From contig NZ_CP019937.1 in the NCBI RefSeq assembly GCF_002117445.1, positions 1,857,501-1,921,500 of the forward strand: DNA of 64,000 nucleotides, given 5' to 3'. Shown one piece after another: positions 1 to 8,893 of the stretch. The position numbers and the translations under genes are program-made. The stretch comes from Ketogulonicigenium robustum (GTDB taxonomy: Bacteria > Pseudomonadota > Alphaproteobacteria > Rhodobacterales > Rhodobacteraceae). Each line of letters begins with the position of its first letter. Position 1 is the stretch's first letter. The notes below the pieces were generated by a model. That model saw only the letters and a program-made list of their open reading frames with translations, made no database searches and was not told where the DNA came from.

Positions 1-552
1 ACCAGACCCTTGGGCGGCGGGCGGCGCAGCTTGTGCGGTTGCCCCCTCAACCACGGGGGGGTTGATCAGCTGTGCCAGCAGATCGTCAATCGAATCGACC
101 GGCGCATCGTCACCGGCGATCTGCAGAACATCGCCCGCGGACAAAACCTCGTCAGGCATTCCGTTGGGCAGCGCACCCGCGCCCGACATGTAGCGCGACT
201 GCTGCGACAGATCTTCCCGCGTAAGGCCGGCGGATTGCGGCGCCAAAATCACCACGTCACTTTCCGAGGCAGCATCGGGGTTACGCGCCAAAACGGCATT
301 CACCGACAGCCCGATGTTTTGCGCCAGCGACCCGCCGGGTGCTGTGGGCGCTGTACGCACCGGCCCGCTGCTGGCGTGGACCATGGGCGTTCCGGCAGCC
401 TCGCGCAATAAAAGGCGATAGCCCCACAGGCCCACGGCGACCATCGTCCCCAACGAGATACATAGCCAGATCATCTGCAACGCCGCTTTGCGCCGCCCGC
501 GTTGCGGCGGCGGGGGATCACGGCGGGTTTCACCCTCGGTGATGGATGCCAT
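1..552 (-). CDS. SPOR-type inner-membrane protein, 3' end cut by the window edge
   Basis: An open frame begins at an ATG (552) and runs without a stop to base 1, so about 184 N-terminal codons are seen. The protein has a basic, proline-rich cytoplasmic start, one membrane segment (about residues 27-47, IWLCISLGTMVAVGLWGYRLL) and then a periplasmic stretch rich in Ala, Pro and Ser. That layout, and the position just downstream of argS, match the single-pass SPOR-domain proteins that bind denuded septal peptidoglycan and lie next to argS in Rhodobacteraceae. The SPOR domain itself would lie outside the window, so the family call is inference from architecture and synteny. It is separated from argS by 98 bases and may be co-transcribed. 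Confidence 0.6.
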   Translation of the reverse strand, partial: MASITEGETRRDPPPPQRGRRKAALQMIWLCISLGTMVAVGLWGYRLLLREAAGTPMVHASSGPVRTAPTAPGGSLAQNIGLSVNAVLARNPDAASESDVVILAPQSAGLTREDLSQQSRYMSGAGALPNGMPDEVLSAGDVLQIAGDDAPVDSIDDLLAQLINPPVVEGATAQAAPPAAQGSG

Positions 553-650
553 CAGCCTGTGCCTCGCTCTGGCGGGGCACCCGTGCGGATGCACCCGTCT
601 GAATTGCCCGATCGCGCGGCCCGCGGTGCTTGTTCGTCAGCGCGCTTTTA

Positions 651-2393
651 TCAGCGCAATTCCTCGGCCGGCGTGACCCCGAGGATACCAAGACCCGCAG
701 AAATCACAACAGCCACGGCGCGGATGAGGGCGATTTTCGCCTGTGACGTTTCGGCGTCCCCCTCTTGCAAGAAGCGCAGCGAGGTATCGTCGTTGCCACG
801 GTTCCACAGGGCGTGGAAATCCGATGCCAATTCATACAGATAGAAGGCAATCCGGTGCGGCTCGTTCCCGCGGGCGGCGATTTCGATCAGGCGGGGCCAT
901 TCGGCCAACTGGCGCATGACCTTCAGCTCGGCCTCGTGCCCGAGGCGCGACAGATCGGCGCCGATCAGCGCGGCATCCGACACATCCAACCCCGCATCGC
1001 GCGCGCGGCGCAGCACCGAATGCACGCGGGCATGGGCGTATTGCACGTAGAAAACGGGGTTGTCCTTGGATTGCTCGAGCACTTTGTCGAAGTCGAAATC
1101 CAGCGGCGCGTCGTTCTTGCGGGTCAGCATGACGAAGCGGGTGACGTCCGCCCCAGCTTGTTCGACCACATCGCGCAGCGTGACAAATGTGCCCGCGCGC
1201 TTCGACATCTTAAAGGGCTCGCCGTTTTTGAACAGCTTGACCAGCTGGATCAGCTTGACGTCCAGCGGCACCTTGCCCCCCGACAGCGCCGAAACAGCCG
1301 CCTTCATGCGTTTGACATAGCCGCCATGGTCGGCGCCGAACACGTCGATCAGCAGGTCAAAGCCGCGCTCGACTTTGTCGTAGTGGTAGGCGATGTCGGG
1401 CGCAAAATACGTCCATTGCCCGTCCGACTTCTTGATGGGGCGATCAACGTCGTCGCCATGCAGGGTCGAACGGAACAGCGTTTGCTCGCGCGGCTCCCAA
1501 TCCTCGGGCAACTTGCCTTTCGGCGGCTCCAGCACGCCTTCATAGATCAGCCCTTGGGCTTCCAGCTTGGCGATGGCCGATTCGATCTTGCCCGTGCCAT
1601 ACAGCGCCTTTTCCGAGGAAAAGACGTCCATTTTCACATTCAGCAGCGCCAGATCGGCGCGGATCATATCCATCATCTGCTGCGTGGCGAATTCGCGCAC
1701 GTCCAGCAGCCAGACGGATTCGGGCTGGTCCAGCAGGCTGTCGCCATACTTGTCTTTCAGCGCCTGTCCGACCTCAATCAGGTAATCGCCGGGGTAGAGC
1801 CCCTCGCGGATGTCGGGGGTCAGGCCGTTCGCCTCGCGGTAGCGTTCAAACGCAGATCGCGCCAGCACGTCGACCTGCGCGCCGCCATCGTTGATGTAGT
1901 ATTCGCGCGTGACATCATAGCCAGCGTAGGACAGCAGCGATGCCAGCGCATCGCCGAACACCGCGCCGCGTGTGTGGCCCACGTGCATCGGCCCCGTCGG
2001 GTTGGCAGAGACGTATTCAACGTTCACCCGCTGCCCTTGCCCCAGCGTCGAGCGACCAAAGCCCGCATCCGACAGTACGGCGCGCAGTACCTCTTGCCAC
2101 ACATCGGCGGCCAGACGCAGGTTCAAGAACCCAGGGCCCGCGACTTCGGCCTTTTCGACACGCGGATCTTGCACCAGCTTTGCGGCCAGCGCATCGGCGA
2201 TCACGCGCGGCTGGACACCTGCGGGTTTGGCCAGAACCATTGCGGCATTCGTGGCCATGTCGCCGTGGCCGGCGTCTCGCGGGGGTTCGACCGTGACATT
2301 ATCGGTCGCCAATCCCGCCGGGATCACACCTTCCGTTACAAGCTGGTCAAGGCAGGCAATCACAAGCGCCCGCATCTGGGTAAACAGGTTCAT
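651..2393 (-). CDS. argS: Arginyl-tRNA synthetase
   Basis: Class I aminoacyl-tRNA synthetase that charges tRNA-Arg with arginine in the cytoplasm. The 580-residue length is usual for bacterial ArgS. Visible signatures are the N-terminal additional domain (about 1-110), the HIGH-type motif HVGH at 137-140 within [13 protein letters not shown], the KMSK loop as KMSKRAG, and a C-terminal helical anticodon-binding domain ending in the typical [13 protein letters not shown]. The start MNLFTQ is supported by the divergent spacing to the helicase gene and by alignment of the N-terminal domain. A long open frame on the opposite strand (765-2552) is a codon-bias shadow of this gene. Confidence 0.97.
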   Translation of the reverse strand: MNLFTQMRALVIACLDQLVTEGVIPAGLATDNVTVEPPRDAGHGDMATNAAMVLAKPAGVQPRVIADALAAKLVQDPRVEKAEVAGPGFLNLRLAADVWQEVLRAVLSDAGFGRSTLGQGQRVNVEYVSANPTGPMHVGHTRGAVFGDALASLLSYAGYDVTREYYINDGGAQVDVLARSAFERYREANGLTPDIREGLYPGDYLIEVGQALKDKYGDSLLDQPESVWLLDVREFATQQMMDMIRADLALLNVKMDVFSSEKALYGTGKIESAIAKLEAQGLIYEGVLEPPKGKLPEDWEPREQTLFRSTLHGDDVDRPIKKSDGQWTYFAPDIAYHYDKVERGFDLLIDVFGADHGGYVKRMKAAVSALSGGKVPLDVKLIQLVKLFKNGEPFKMSKRAGTFVTLRDVVEQAGADVTRFVMLTRKNDAPLDFDFDKVLEQSKDNPVFYVQYAHARVHSVLRRARDAGLDVSDAALIGADLSRLGHEAELKVMRQLAEWPRLIEIAARGNEPHRIAFYLYELASDFHALWNRGNDDTSLRFLQEGDAETSQAKIALIRAVAVVISAGLGILGVTPAEELR

Positions 2394-2656
2394 TTCAGTC
2401 CTTCGGGCGGCCCGCGCCGCCTTGGCTGGTTGATCAGAATTCCCTGCGGTTTACCACGGACGGGCCGCGCGTCAACGTGCCCCTCCTGCAAAGGTGCCAC
2501 AATCGCGCGCAAAAACCCTGCAATGATTGACGCAAAGACCCAATTCAGATAATTGCCCTTGACCCCGCATACGGCGGGTGAACCGACGGGACGCTCAGAC
2601 CCATGCGTCCCTTTCTTTCATTCTTGCGGGGCCGTTCCCGCAATGACAGGACGCGA

Positions 2657-4210
2657 ATGACCGAATTTTCCGATCTGAACCTCGACCCGAAGGTTCTGCA
2701 GGCCGTTGCCGAAGCAGGCTACACCACACCGACCCCGATCCAAGCGGGCGCGATCCCCGAGGCGCTGGCCGGGCGCGACGTGCTGGGCATCGCCCAGACC
2801 GGCACCGGCAAAACCGCCAGCTTCACGCTGCCGATGATCCAACTGCTGTCGCAAGGCCGCGCCCGCGCGCGCATGCCGCGCAGCTTGGTGCTGTGCCCCA
2901 CGCGCGAGCTGGCCGCCCAAGTTGCCGAAAACTTCGACATGTATGCGAAGTATACCAAGCTGACCAAAGCCCTGCTGATCGGTGGCGTTTCCTTTAAAGA
3001 CCAAGAGGCGATGATCGACCGCGGTGTCGACGTGCTGATCGCCACCCCCGGTCGTCTGCTGGACCATTTCGAACGCGGCAAACTGCTGCTGACCGGCGTG
3101 CAGATCATGGTCGTGGACGAAGCCGACCGCATGCTGGACATGGGGTTCATCCCCGATATCGAGCGTATCTTCCAGCTGACGCCATTTACCCGCCAGACGC
3201 TGTTCTTCAGCGCAACCATGGCCCCCGAGATCGAGCGGATCACCAACACCTTCCTCTCCGCCCCCGCGCGAATAGAGGTGGCCCGCGCTGCCACGACCAA
3301 CCAGAACATCACCCAAGGCGTCGTTCTGTTCAAAGGCAGCAACAAAGAGCGCGAGCCGTCGGAAAAACGCGCCGTCCTGCGCGCGCTGATCGACGGCGAG
3401 GGCGAGGCGCTGACCAATGCCATCATCTTCTGCAACCGCAAGCTTGATGTCGATGTCGTCGCGAAATCGCTGAAGAAATACGGCTACAATGCCGAGCCGC
3501 TGCATGGCGATCTAGACCAATCGCAGCGGATGCGCACACTGGACGGCTTCCGCGACGGGTCGGTGAAGTTCCTCGTCGCCTCTGATGTTGCGGCGCGCGG
3601 GCTCGATATTCCGTCGGTCAGCCACGTGTTCAACTTCGATGTGCCCAGCCATGCCGAAGACTACGTCCACCGTATCGGCCGCACGGGCCGCGCAGGTCGC
3701 AAGGGTTCGACGCTGATGATCTGCGTGCCGCGCGACGAAAAGAATCTGGCCGCTATCGAAACGCTAGTCCAGCAAGAGATCCCGCGTGTCGAGAACCCGC
3801 TGAAAGACATGCCCGCCGTGCCTAAATCGCGAAGCGAGCGGAACGCCAAGCGCGCCGACGCCCCCGCGACCACGGCGGCAGAGGGCAAGAGCAGCGAAGG
3901 TAAGCAAGTCGAGCGTTCGCGCCGCCGCAAGCCCCGTCGCGAGGAGGCCGTCGCCGCCCCGCAGGCTGACGCCCCGCAAGATGTAGCGCAAGCCGCACCC
4001 AAGACTGCCGATACGACGGCGCACGATGACCGCCGCACCCGCGAAGACCGTGCCCCGCGTGAAGAGCGTGCCCCTCGCGAGGAACGTCGCCCACGCGAAG
4101 ACCGCCGCAACCGCGACGATCGCCACGACGCACTAGGCAACGGGGGCTGGGGTGATGACATGCCGGACTTCATCCGCTATAGTTTTGCCGAGCGACGCAA
4201 AAAGGCTTAA
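2657..4210 (+). CDS. rhlE: DEAD-box ATP-dependent RNA helicase, RhlE-like
   Basis: Two-RecA-domain RNA helicase that unwinds RNA duplexes during ribosome assembly or RNA decay. From the chosen ATG the protein is 517 residues. Motifs in order: Q motif in the first 35 residues, Walker A AQTGTGKT (46-53), PTRELAAQ, DEAD (154-157), SAT, DVAARGLD and HRIGRTGRAGR. Past about residue 375 comes a low-complexity, strongly charged tail with arginine-rich repeats, usual for RhlE-type enzymes and likely RNA-binding. An ATG 54 bases upstream (2603) is possible, but the ATG at 2657 has an AGGACG ribosome site at proper distance and starts exactly at the conserved domain. Divergent from argS. Confidence 0.93.
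   Translation: MTEFSDLNLDPKVLQAVAEAGYTTPTPIQAGAIPEALAGRDVLGIAQTGTGKTASFTLPMIQLLSQGRARARMPRSLVLCPTRELAAQVAENFDMYAKYTKLTKALLIGGVSFKDQEAMIDRGVDVLIATPGRLLDHFERGKLLLTGVQIMVVDEADRMLDMGFIPDIERIFQLTPFTRQTLFFSATMAPEIERITNTFLSAPARIEVARAATTNQNITQGVVLFKGSNKEREPSEKRAVLRALIDGEGEALTNAIIFCNRKLDVDVVAKSLKKYGYNAEPLHGDLDQSQRMRTLDGFRDGSVKFLVASDVAARGLDIPSVSHVFNFDVPSHAEDYVHRIGRTGRAGRKGSTLMICVPRDEKNLAAIETLVQQEIPRVENPLKDMPAVPKSRSERNAKRADAPATTAAEGKSSEGKQVERSRRRKPRREEAVAAPQADAPQDVAQAAPKTADTTAHDDRRTREDRAPREERAPREERRPREDRRNRDDRHDALGNGGWGDDMPDFIRYSFAERRKKA
4037..4126 (+). repeat. Five tandem hexapeptide-encoding repeats in the helicase tail
   Basis: Ninety bases encode five consecutive six-residue units of the form x-R-E/D-E/D-R-x (TREDRA, PREERA, PREERR, PREDRR, NRDDRH). 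Codons vary between units, so the repeat is conserved at protein rather than DNA level. Confidence 0.85.
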
Positions 4211-4218
4211 GCAACGCT

Positions 4219-4863
4219 ATGAAACGCACAGCAGCCGCAGCGGTGGTTGTTTTACTCGCCCTGCCCTTCGCAGGGCCTGCGGCGGCGCAGGATCAAACCT
4301 GCACCGCCCATGTCAATGACCAGCACCTCATCATCGTTGCGGGCACCGTGACCGACAGCTCGGCCGGTTGGCGCGAACGGATGACAAATTCCTGGAACGG
4401 TCGCGGCCGTGCCGAGGGCGACTACCCCCCCTGCGATTCCGAGGTCACGATCGCCTTTATCGGCGGCATGATGGGCCTAGAGGATACATCCGGCTACTGT
4501 TTGACCCGCACGGACGAGGACAGCGCGTGGTTGCTGGCACCGGGCGCGCGCAACTATCGCGGCGAATGCCGCAAAACCACCTGCGAATACGTCAATATGG
4601 CCGCCGACACATCGGGCGACATCCTGCGGCGCGGCGCTGAAATCGCGACCGGGCGCGACATTGATGATGTTGGTGATGGTGTGACCGCTGTGGCAGGCAC
4701 AGCCGGCACATTGATGATGACCGGACAAGCCAGCAGCGTCATGCAAGCTTTGGGCGCGGGCGCACAGGCGTTGACGGCTGCCGTGTCGGGCCCTGCGCTG
4801 CTGGCGGCTGGCGCGGTCACCATCGTCGGCGTCGGCGGCGCCGTATATTTGTGCCGCGACTGA
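4219..4863 (+). CDS. Secreted or membrane-anchored protein of unknown function
   Basis: I do not recognise this 214-residue protein. It has a clear Sec signal peptide (MKRTAAAAVVVLLALPFAGPAAAQ, cleavage probably after AAAQ) and several cysteines in the mature part, suggesting disulfides in the periplasm. The final 45 residues are rich in Ala, Gly and Val, with a hydrophobic segment (ALLAAGAVTIVGVGGAVYL) right before the C-terminal CRD, so it may be anchored by its tail. It starts 8 bases after the helicase stop and could be read from the same transcript. An intrinsic terminator overlaps its last codons. No enzymatic motif is visible. Confidence 0.7.
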   Translation: MKRTAAAAVVVLLALPFAGPAAAQDQTCTAHVNDQHLIIVAGTVTDSSAGWRERMTNSWNGRGRAEGDYPPCDSEVTIAFIGGMMGLEDTSGYCLTRTDEDSAWLLAPGARNYRGECRKTTCEYVNMAADTSGDILRRGAEIATGRDIDDVGDGVTAVAGTAGTLMMTGQASSVMQALGAGAQALTAAVSGPALLAAGAVTIVGVGGAVYLCRD

Positions 4864-4884
4864 GATCAGCCGCGGCACTTTTTT
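4851..4884 (+). terminator. Intrinsic terminator overlapping the end of the secreted-protein gene
   Basis: Stem GTGCCGCG (4851-4858) pairs with CGCGGCAC (4871-4878) and is followed by six T (4879-4884). The left arm lies inside the last codons of the upstream gene and the stop codon lies in the loop. It ends plus-strand transcription just before the convergent RNase J gene. Confidence 0.85.
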
Positions 4885-4885
4885 C

Positions 4886-6559
4886 TTAGACCAAACGCGA
4901 GATAATCACGGTCACTTCGGGCTTGTGGCCGACTTCGCTGTTGGCCGTATTGCGCGTGATCTTGCGCAGTTCTTTCTCCAGCGCATCGTCATTCAGCAGC
5001 GTCTTATCGTCGGCGCGGCGCAGGTATTTGGTCAGCTCGGCCTCCAACACCTCGACCAGCGGGGCGTTGCCGCGGCCCAGTTCAGGCAGGCCCATGGCTT
5101 CGCACCACGGATCACCCAGCGGCTCGTCATGTTCGTCGATAATCAGCGTGACGGTGACATGGCCGTTCAGCGCCATACGAATGCGGTCGCGCACGACGCC
5201 ATCCATCGCGCCGATCTGGACCGAGCCGTCCAGATAGGTGCGGCCGGTATCAATGTATTCCGCAACCTTCGGGCGATCGTCCGTCAGGTCCAGCATCATG
5301 CCGTTCACGGCCAAGAAGCCGGGAATATTGCTTTCCTCTGCCAACTTCACATGCTCGCGCAGGTGGCGGTGTTCACCGTGCATGGGCACGATCAGCTGCG
5401 GGTTGACGATGCGGTGCATAGTCTGCAGATCGGGGCGGTTTGCGTGGCCCGACACGTGGTAGCGCCCGCCTGCGTCGTCGACGATATCGACGCCCTTTTC
5501 CGACAGCATGTTCATAATGCGGATCACGCCGCGCTCGTTCCCCGGAATGACCTTGGACGAGAACAGGAACAGATCGCCCTCTTTCAGCTTCAGGCCCAGA
5601 TAGCTGCCGTTCGCCAGTTGCGCGGATGCTGCGCGGCGTTCACCCTGCGACCCAGTGACCAGCAGCAGAACTTTGTGGCGCGGCATGTCGGCGGCTTCCT
5701 CGGGCGAGATCACGGCGGGGAAATCGGTCAAAAGGCCGGTTTCCAGCGCAGCCTCGACCATGCGGCGCATGGCGCGGCCCAGCAGGCAGATACGGCGGCC
5801 GGCAGCGGTAGCTGCATTCGCAATCGTCTTCAGACGCGCAACGTTCGAGGCGAACGTCGTAGCCACAACCATGCCGTCGGCGCTGGCGATCAGCTTCTCG
5901 ACCTCGGGGGCGAGGGTCGATTCCGAACGGCCCGGGGCGGGGCTGAACACGTTGGTCGAATCGCACATCAGCGCCTTTACGCCCCCTTCGGCTGCACGCT
6001 TCCACAGTGCATCGTCAAAGGCCTCGCCAACGACCGGATCACGGTCGATCTTGAAGTCGCCGGTGTGCAGGATGCGTCCCTTGGGCGTGTCGATGATCAG
6101 ACCCGCGCTTTCGGGGATCGAGTGGCTGATCGGCAGGAACCCCACGCTGAACGGGCCCATGGTGATTGTCTGCGCGGGCCACGGCTCGACGATATGCAGC
6201 ACGGATTTGATCGGAGCGCCGCTTTCTTCCAGCTTGGATTCCGCAATGCGCCCCGTGAATTTGCGCGCATAAATAGGCGCGCGCAGACGCGGCCACAGGT
6301 GCCCGATGGCCCCGATGTGGTCTTCGTGCGCGTGGGTGATGATGATGCCTTCGATCCGCTCGCGGCGTTCTTCCAGCCATTTCACATCGGCGAAGATCAG
6401 ATCAACGCCGGGGGTGGTGTCCATATCGGGGAAGGCGACGCCCAGATCTACAACGATCAGCCGCTCCTCGCCGGGTTTGCCGTAGCCGTAGACATAGGCG
6501 TTCATGCCGATCTCGCCCGCGCCGCCGAGGGGAAGGTAGATCAGTCGATCCTGAGACAT
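4886..6559 (-). CDS. rnj: Ribonuclease J
   Basis: Metallo-beta-lactamase/beta-CASP ribonuclease with 5'-3' exo- and endonuclease activity in mRNA decay and rRNA maturation. From the ATG at 6559 it has 557 residues, the usual family length. The zinc-binding HAHEDH motif is at 76-81, later metal ligands lie in ISHSIPES and LHTGDFK, the beta-CASP domain is central, and the conserved PMHGEHRH precedes the C-terminal domain. An upstream in-frame ATG (6646) would add 29 residues of unrelated composition; the chosen start has an AAGGAAA ribosome site 5 bases before it. In relatives the gene follows nuoN-birA-coaX; here coaX is absent. Confidence 0.95.
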   Translation of the reverse strand: MSQDRLIYLPLGGAGEIGMNAYVYGYGKPGEERLIVVDLGVAFPDMDTTPGVDLIFADVKWLEERRERIEGIIITHAHEDHIGAIGHLWPRLRAPIYARKFTGRIAESKLEESGAPIKSVLHIVEPWPAQTITMGPFSVGFLPISHSIPESAGLIIDTPKGRILHTGDFKIDRDPVVGEAFDDALWKRAAEGGVKALMCDSTNVFSPAPGRSESTLAPEVEKLIASADGMVVATTFASNVARLKTIANAATAAGRRICLLGRAMRRMVEAALETGLLTDFPAVISPEEAADMPRHKVLLLVTGSQGERRAASAQLANGSYLGLKLKEGDLFLFSSKVIPGNERGVIRIMNMLSEKGVDIVDDAGGRYHVSGHANRPDLQTMHRIVNPQLIVPMHGEHRHLREHVKLAEESNIPGFLAVNGMMLDLTDDRPKVAEYIDTGRTYLDGSVQIGAMDGVVRDRIRMALNGHVTVTLIIDEHDEPLGDPWCEAMGLPELGRGNAPLVEVLEAELTKYLRRADDKTLLNDDALEKELRKITRNTANSEVGHKPEVTVIISRLV

Positions 6560-6718
6560 TGAGTTTCCTTGATTTGTTGAAGGGATGCAGGTGCCGTAAA
6601 GGCAACCCGCGACTGAGGGATCACACGCGATCCGGTTGCAATGCACATCGCCCTCCGCGCGCGGGGATGCAAGCCCCCACGCGGATATTTTACACCGACA
6701 GCTGCGGATGTGCGGCTA
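6560..6718. other. Intergenic region where coaX would be expected
   Basis: These 159 bases separate birA from rnj. I see no coding frame resembling type III pantothenate kinase and no clear hairpin. The region must hold the rnj leader and any promoter for it. Confidence 0.6.
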
Positions 6719-7468
6719 TCAGCCGCCGAAATGCACCTCGGCGGCGGCGATGGTGCGCAGGCCCTGCGGGGTGCGCAGCAGTAGATTGCCGTCGTCGTCG
6801 AGGCCCTCGAACGTGCCTTCATGTGTAGCGTTGGGCAGGCGGGCGACGATGGGTTTACCCAGCATGACGGCGTGATCCAGCCACATTTGGCGGATCGGGC
6901 CAAAGCCGTGGGCGGCAAAAAGCGCCTCTTGCGCGGCGAAGGCGCGGGCCAGTCGCGGCAGAAATTCCTGCGGGCTGGGCGGCGCCTCGCCCAGTGCAAC
7001 GGGGGCAAAGACGCTGCCGTCGGGATCGGGCGCGCTGGCCAGATTGACGCCAATACCGATGGCCAGCCAATCGACCTGCGCCCCAGCCGTGCGGCTTTCC
7101 AGCAAAATCCCCGCGACCTTGCCGCCATCCAGCAGCACATCATTGGGCCACTTCAGCCCGAGCCGCGTGGGCGCCACGTATTCGGCCAGCGCCGTGCGCA
7201 GCGCGTTCGCCATCAAGAACGACCGCAATCCGGCGGCGTGTGCATCGCCTGCGGGCCGAAACACGATCGTGCCCGCGAAATTCCCCAGCGGGTGCCGCCA
7301 CGCCCTACCCCGCCGGCCGTGGCCCGCTGTTTGTTCCAACGCAAGGATCCACGTCGGCTGCGTCAGGCCCGCCTCGGCCATGCGGCGCGCCTCGAACATA
7401 GTGCTGTCGATACGGTCGTGCACGACCCGCCCGACACCAGCGGGCCATTCTTCGTCAAGTACGGTCAT
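6719..7468 (-). CDS. birA: Biotin--[acetyl-CoA-carboxylase] ligase, monofunctional
   Basis: Attaches biotin to the biotin carboxyl carrier protein of acetyl-CoA carboxylase through biotinyl-AMP. The 249 residues contain the adenylate-binding loop as GHGRRGRAW, the conserved KWPNDVL, and GIGVNL, then a small C-terminal SH3-like domain. There is no N-terminal helix-turn-helix, so it is a class I ligase without repressor function. Its ATG overlaps the TGA of nuoN (TGATG type), implying translational coupling to the complex I operon, an arrangement common in Rhodobacteraceae. Confidence 0.94.
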   Translation of the reverse strand: MTVLDEEWPAGVGRVVHDRIDSTMFEARRMAEAGLTQPTWILALEQTAGHGRRGRAWRHPLGNFAGTIVFRPAGDAHAAGLRSFLMANALRTALAEYVAPTRLGLKWPNDVLLDGGKVAGILLESRTAGAQVDWLAIGIGVNLASAPDPDGSVFAPVALGEAPPSPQEFLPRLARAFAAQEALFAAHGFGPIRQMWLDHAVMLGKPIVARLPNATHEGTFEGLDDDGNLLLRTPQGLRTIAAAEVHFGG

Positions 7469-8892
7469 CAGGGGATGAGGGATTGCGCTGCGATGGCGGC
7501 CAAGGGTTCCAGTCCAAACAGGTTAAGCGCACCCAGCGCCGTTGCCAGTGCCGAGACGGCCAGCGCCACCCGCAGCGGCCAATCGGCAGGGGCTTGCAAA
7601 TCCCCCTCGGCCGGCACGAAATACATCAGGTAGACGATGCGCAGATAGTAGAACGCCCCGATGACCGAGGCAACCACCCCCGCCGCTGCCAGCCAGATCA
7701 GCCCTGCGTCAATCGCTGCCTGCAAGACGTAAAGCTTGCCAAAGAACCCGATGAAGGGCGGTATGCCCGCCAAGCTTACCATCAGCACCAGCACCGCCAA
7801 CCCGCGCGCGGGCTGCGCCCAGCCCAGCCCCTTCAGTGCGTCAAGCTGGCTGATCGGCGCACCGTCGCGCACCATCGACAAGATAAAGGCGAAGGCCCCG
7901 ATGCTCATGATGGCGTAGAGTGCCATGTAGACCAGCATCGCTTCGACCCCGAAGGCGGTTCCGGCGGCAAGGCCGAGCAGCGCATAGCCCATATGGGCAA
8001 TCGACGAATACGCCATCAGCCGTTTGATATCGCGCTGCGCAATGCCCGCGATGGCCCCAAGGAACATAGACAGCAGCGACAGTACCACGATGATCTGTTG
8101 CCAGTCGGCCAAGATGGGGCCGAAGCCGCTGTGCACAATGCGCGCCAGCATAGCCATGGCCGCAACCTTGGGCGCGGCTGCCATGAATGCGGTGACGGGG
8201 GTGGGTGCGCCTTCGTACACATCGGGCGTCCACATGTGGAACGGCACGGCCGAGATTTTGAACGCGACCCCGGCCAGCAGGAATACCAGCCCGAACAGCA
8301 GGCCGATGCTGGCCCCCTCGGCCGCTTGCGCGATGCCGGCGAAACTGGTGGTGCCCGCAAAGCCGTAGGTCAGCGACGCGCCATACAGCAGCAGGCCCGA
8401 CGACAGCGCCCCGAGGATGAAATATTTCAGCCCCGCCTCGGACGAACGGGCGTTTTCGCGCCCGAATGCGGCAAGGATATAGAGGGCGAGCGACTGAAGC
8501 TCGAGCCCCATATAGAGGGTGATCAGGTCGCTGGCGCTGACCATGACCAGCATGCCAAGCACCGCCAGCGCGACCAGCACGGGGTATTCAAACCGCAGCA
8601 TCGCACGGTCCGCCAACCAGCCTTGGCCAATCGCCAGAACAGCCGCTGCCGACAGTAAAATAACCGCCTGCGCAAAACGGGCGAAGCCATCGATCGTGAT
8701 CAGGCCGCCAAAACCCACGCCATCGGCGCGGAACATCACAACCAGCCCCAGAATGGCCAGCACCCCCGCTGTCAGACTGTGCAGCAGCGGTGCCAGCTTG
8801 TCGTGCCCGCCAAAGGCCCCCCAGATCAGGGCGGCAATCGCGAACAAAGCCAAGGCAATTTCAGGCGAAATCAGCGCGAGATCGGCAGACAT
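7468..8892 (-). CDS. nuoN: NADH-quinone oxidoreductase subunit N
   Basis: Proton-pumping membrane subunit of respiratory complex I, one of three antiporter-like subunits. From the ATG at 8892 it has 474 residues of almost continuous membrane helices. The antiporter signature MWTPDVYEGAPTPVTAFM is present in the middle, and the helix-breaking pattern around SSIAHMGYALLG follows. The start directly follows the nuoM stop codon (8894-8896). An in-frame extension to 8976 would lie wholly inside nuoM and was rejected. Last nuo gene before birA. Confidence 0.96.
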   Translation of the reverse strand: MSADLALISPEIALALFAIAALIWGAFGGHDKLAPLLHSLTAGVLAILGLVVMFRADGVGFGGLITIDGFARFAQAVILLSAAAVLAIGQGWLADRAMLRFEYPVLVALAVLGMLVMVSASDLITLYMGLELQSLALYILAAFGRENARSSEAGLKYFILGALSSGLLLYGASLTYGFAGTTSFAGIAQAAEGASIGLLFGLVFLLAGVAFKISAVPFHMWTPDVYEGAPTPVTAFMAAAPKVAAMAMLARIVHSGFGPILADWQQIIVVLSLLSMFLGAIAGIAQRDIKRLMAYSSIAHMGYALLGLAAGTAFGVEAMLVYMALYAIMSIGAFAFILSMVRDGAPISQLDALKGLGWAQPARGLAVLVLMVSLAGIPPFIGFFGKLYVLQAAIDAGLIWLAAAGVVASVIGAFYYLRIVYLMYFVPAEGDLQAPADWPLRVALAVSALATALGALNLFGLEPLAAIAAQSLIP

Positions 8893-8893
8893 G

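Noticed and set aside
765-2552. A 595-codon open frame on the plus strand opposite argS
   Set aside because: It is fully antisense to a certain gene, has low-complexity Gln/His/Arg/Ala composition and no family features. GC-rich third positions create such shadows.
4925-6562. A 545-codon open frame on the plus strand opposite rnj
   Set aside because: Antisense shadow of ribonuclease J with no recognisable motif.
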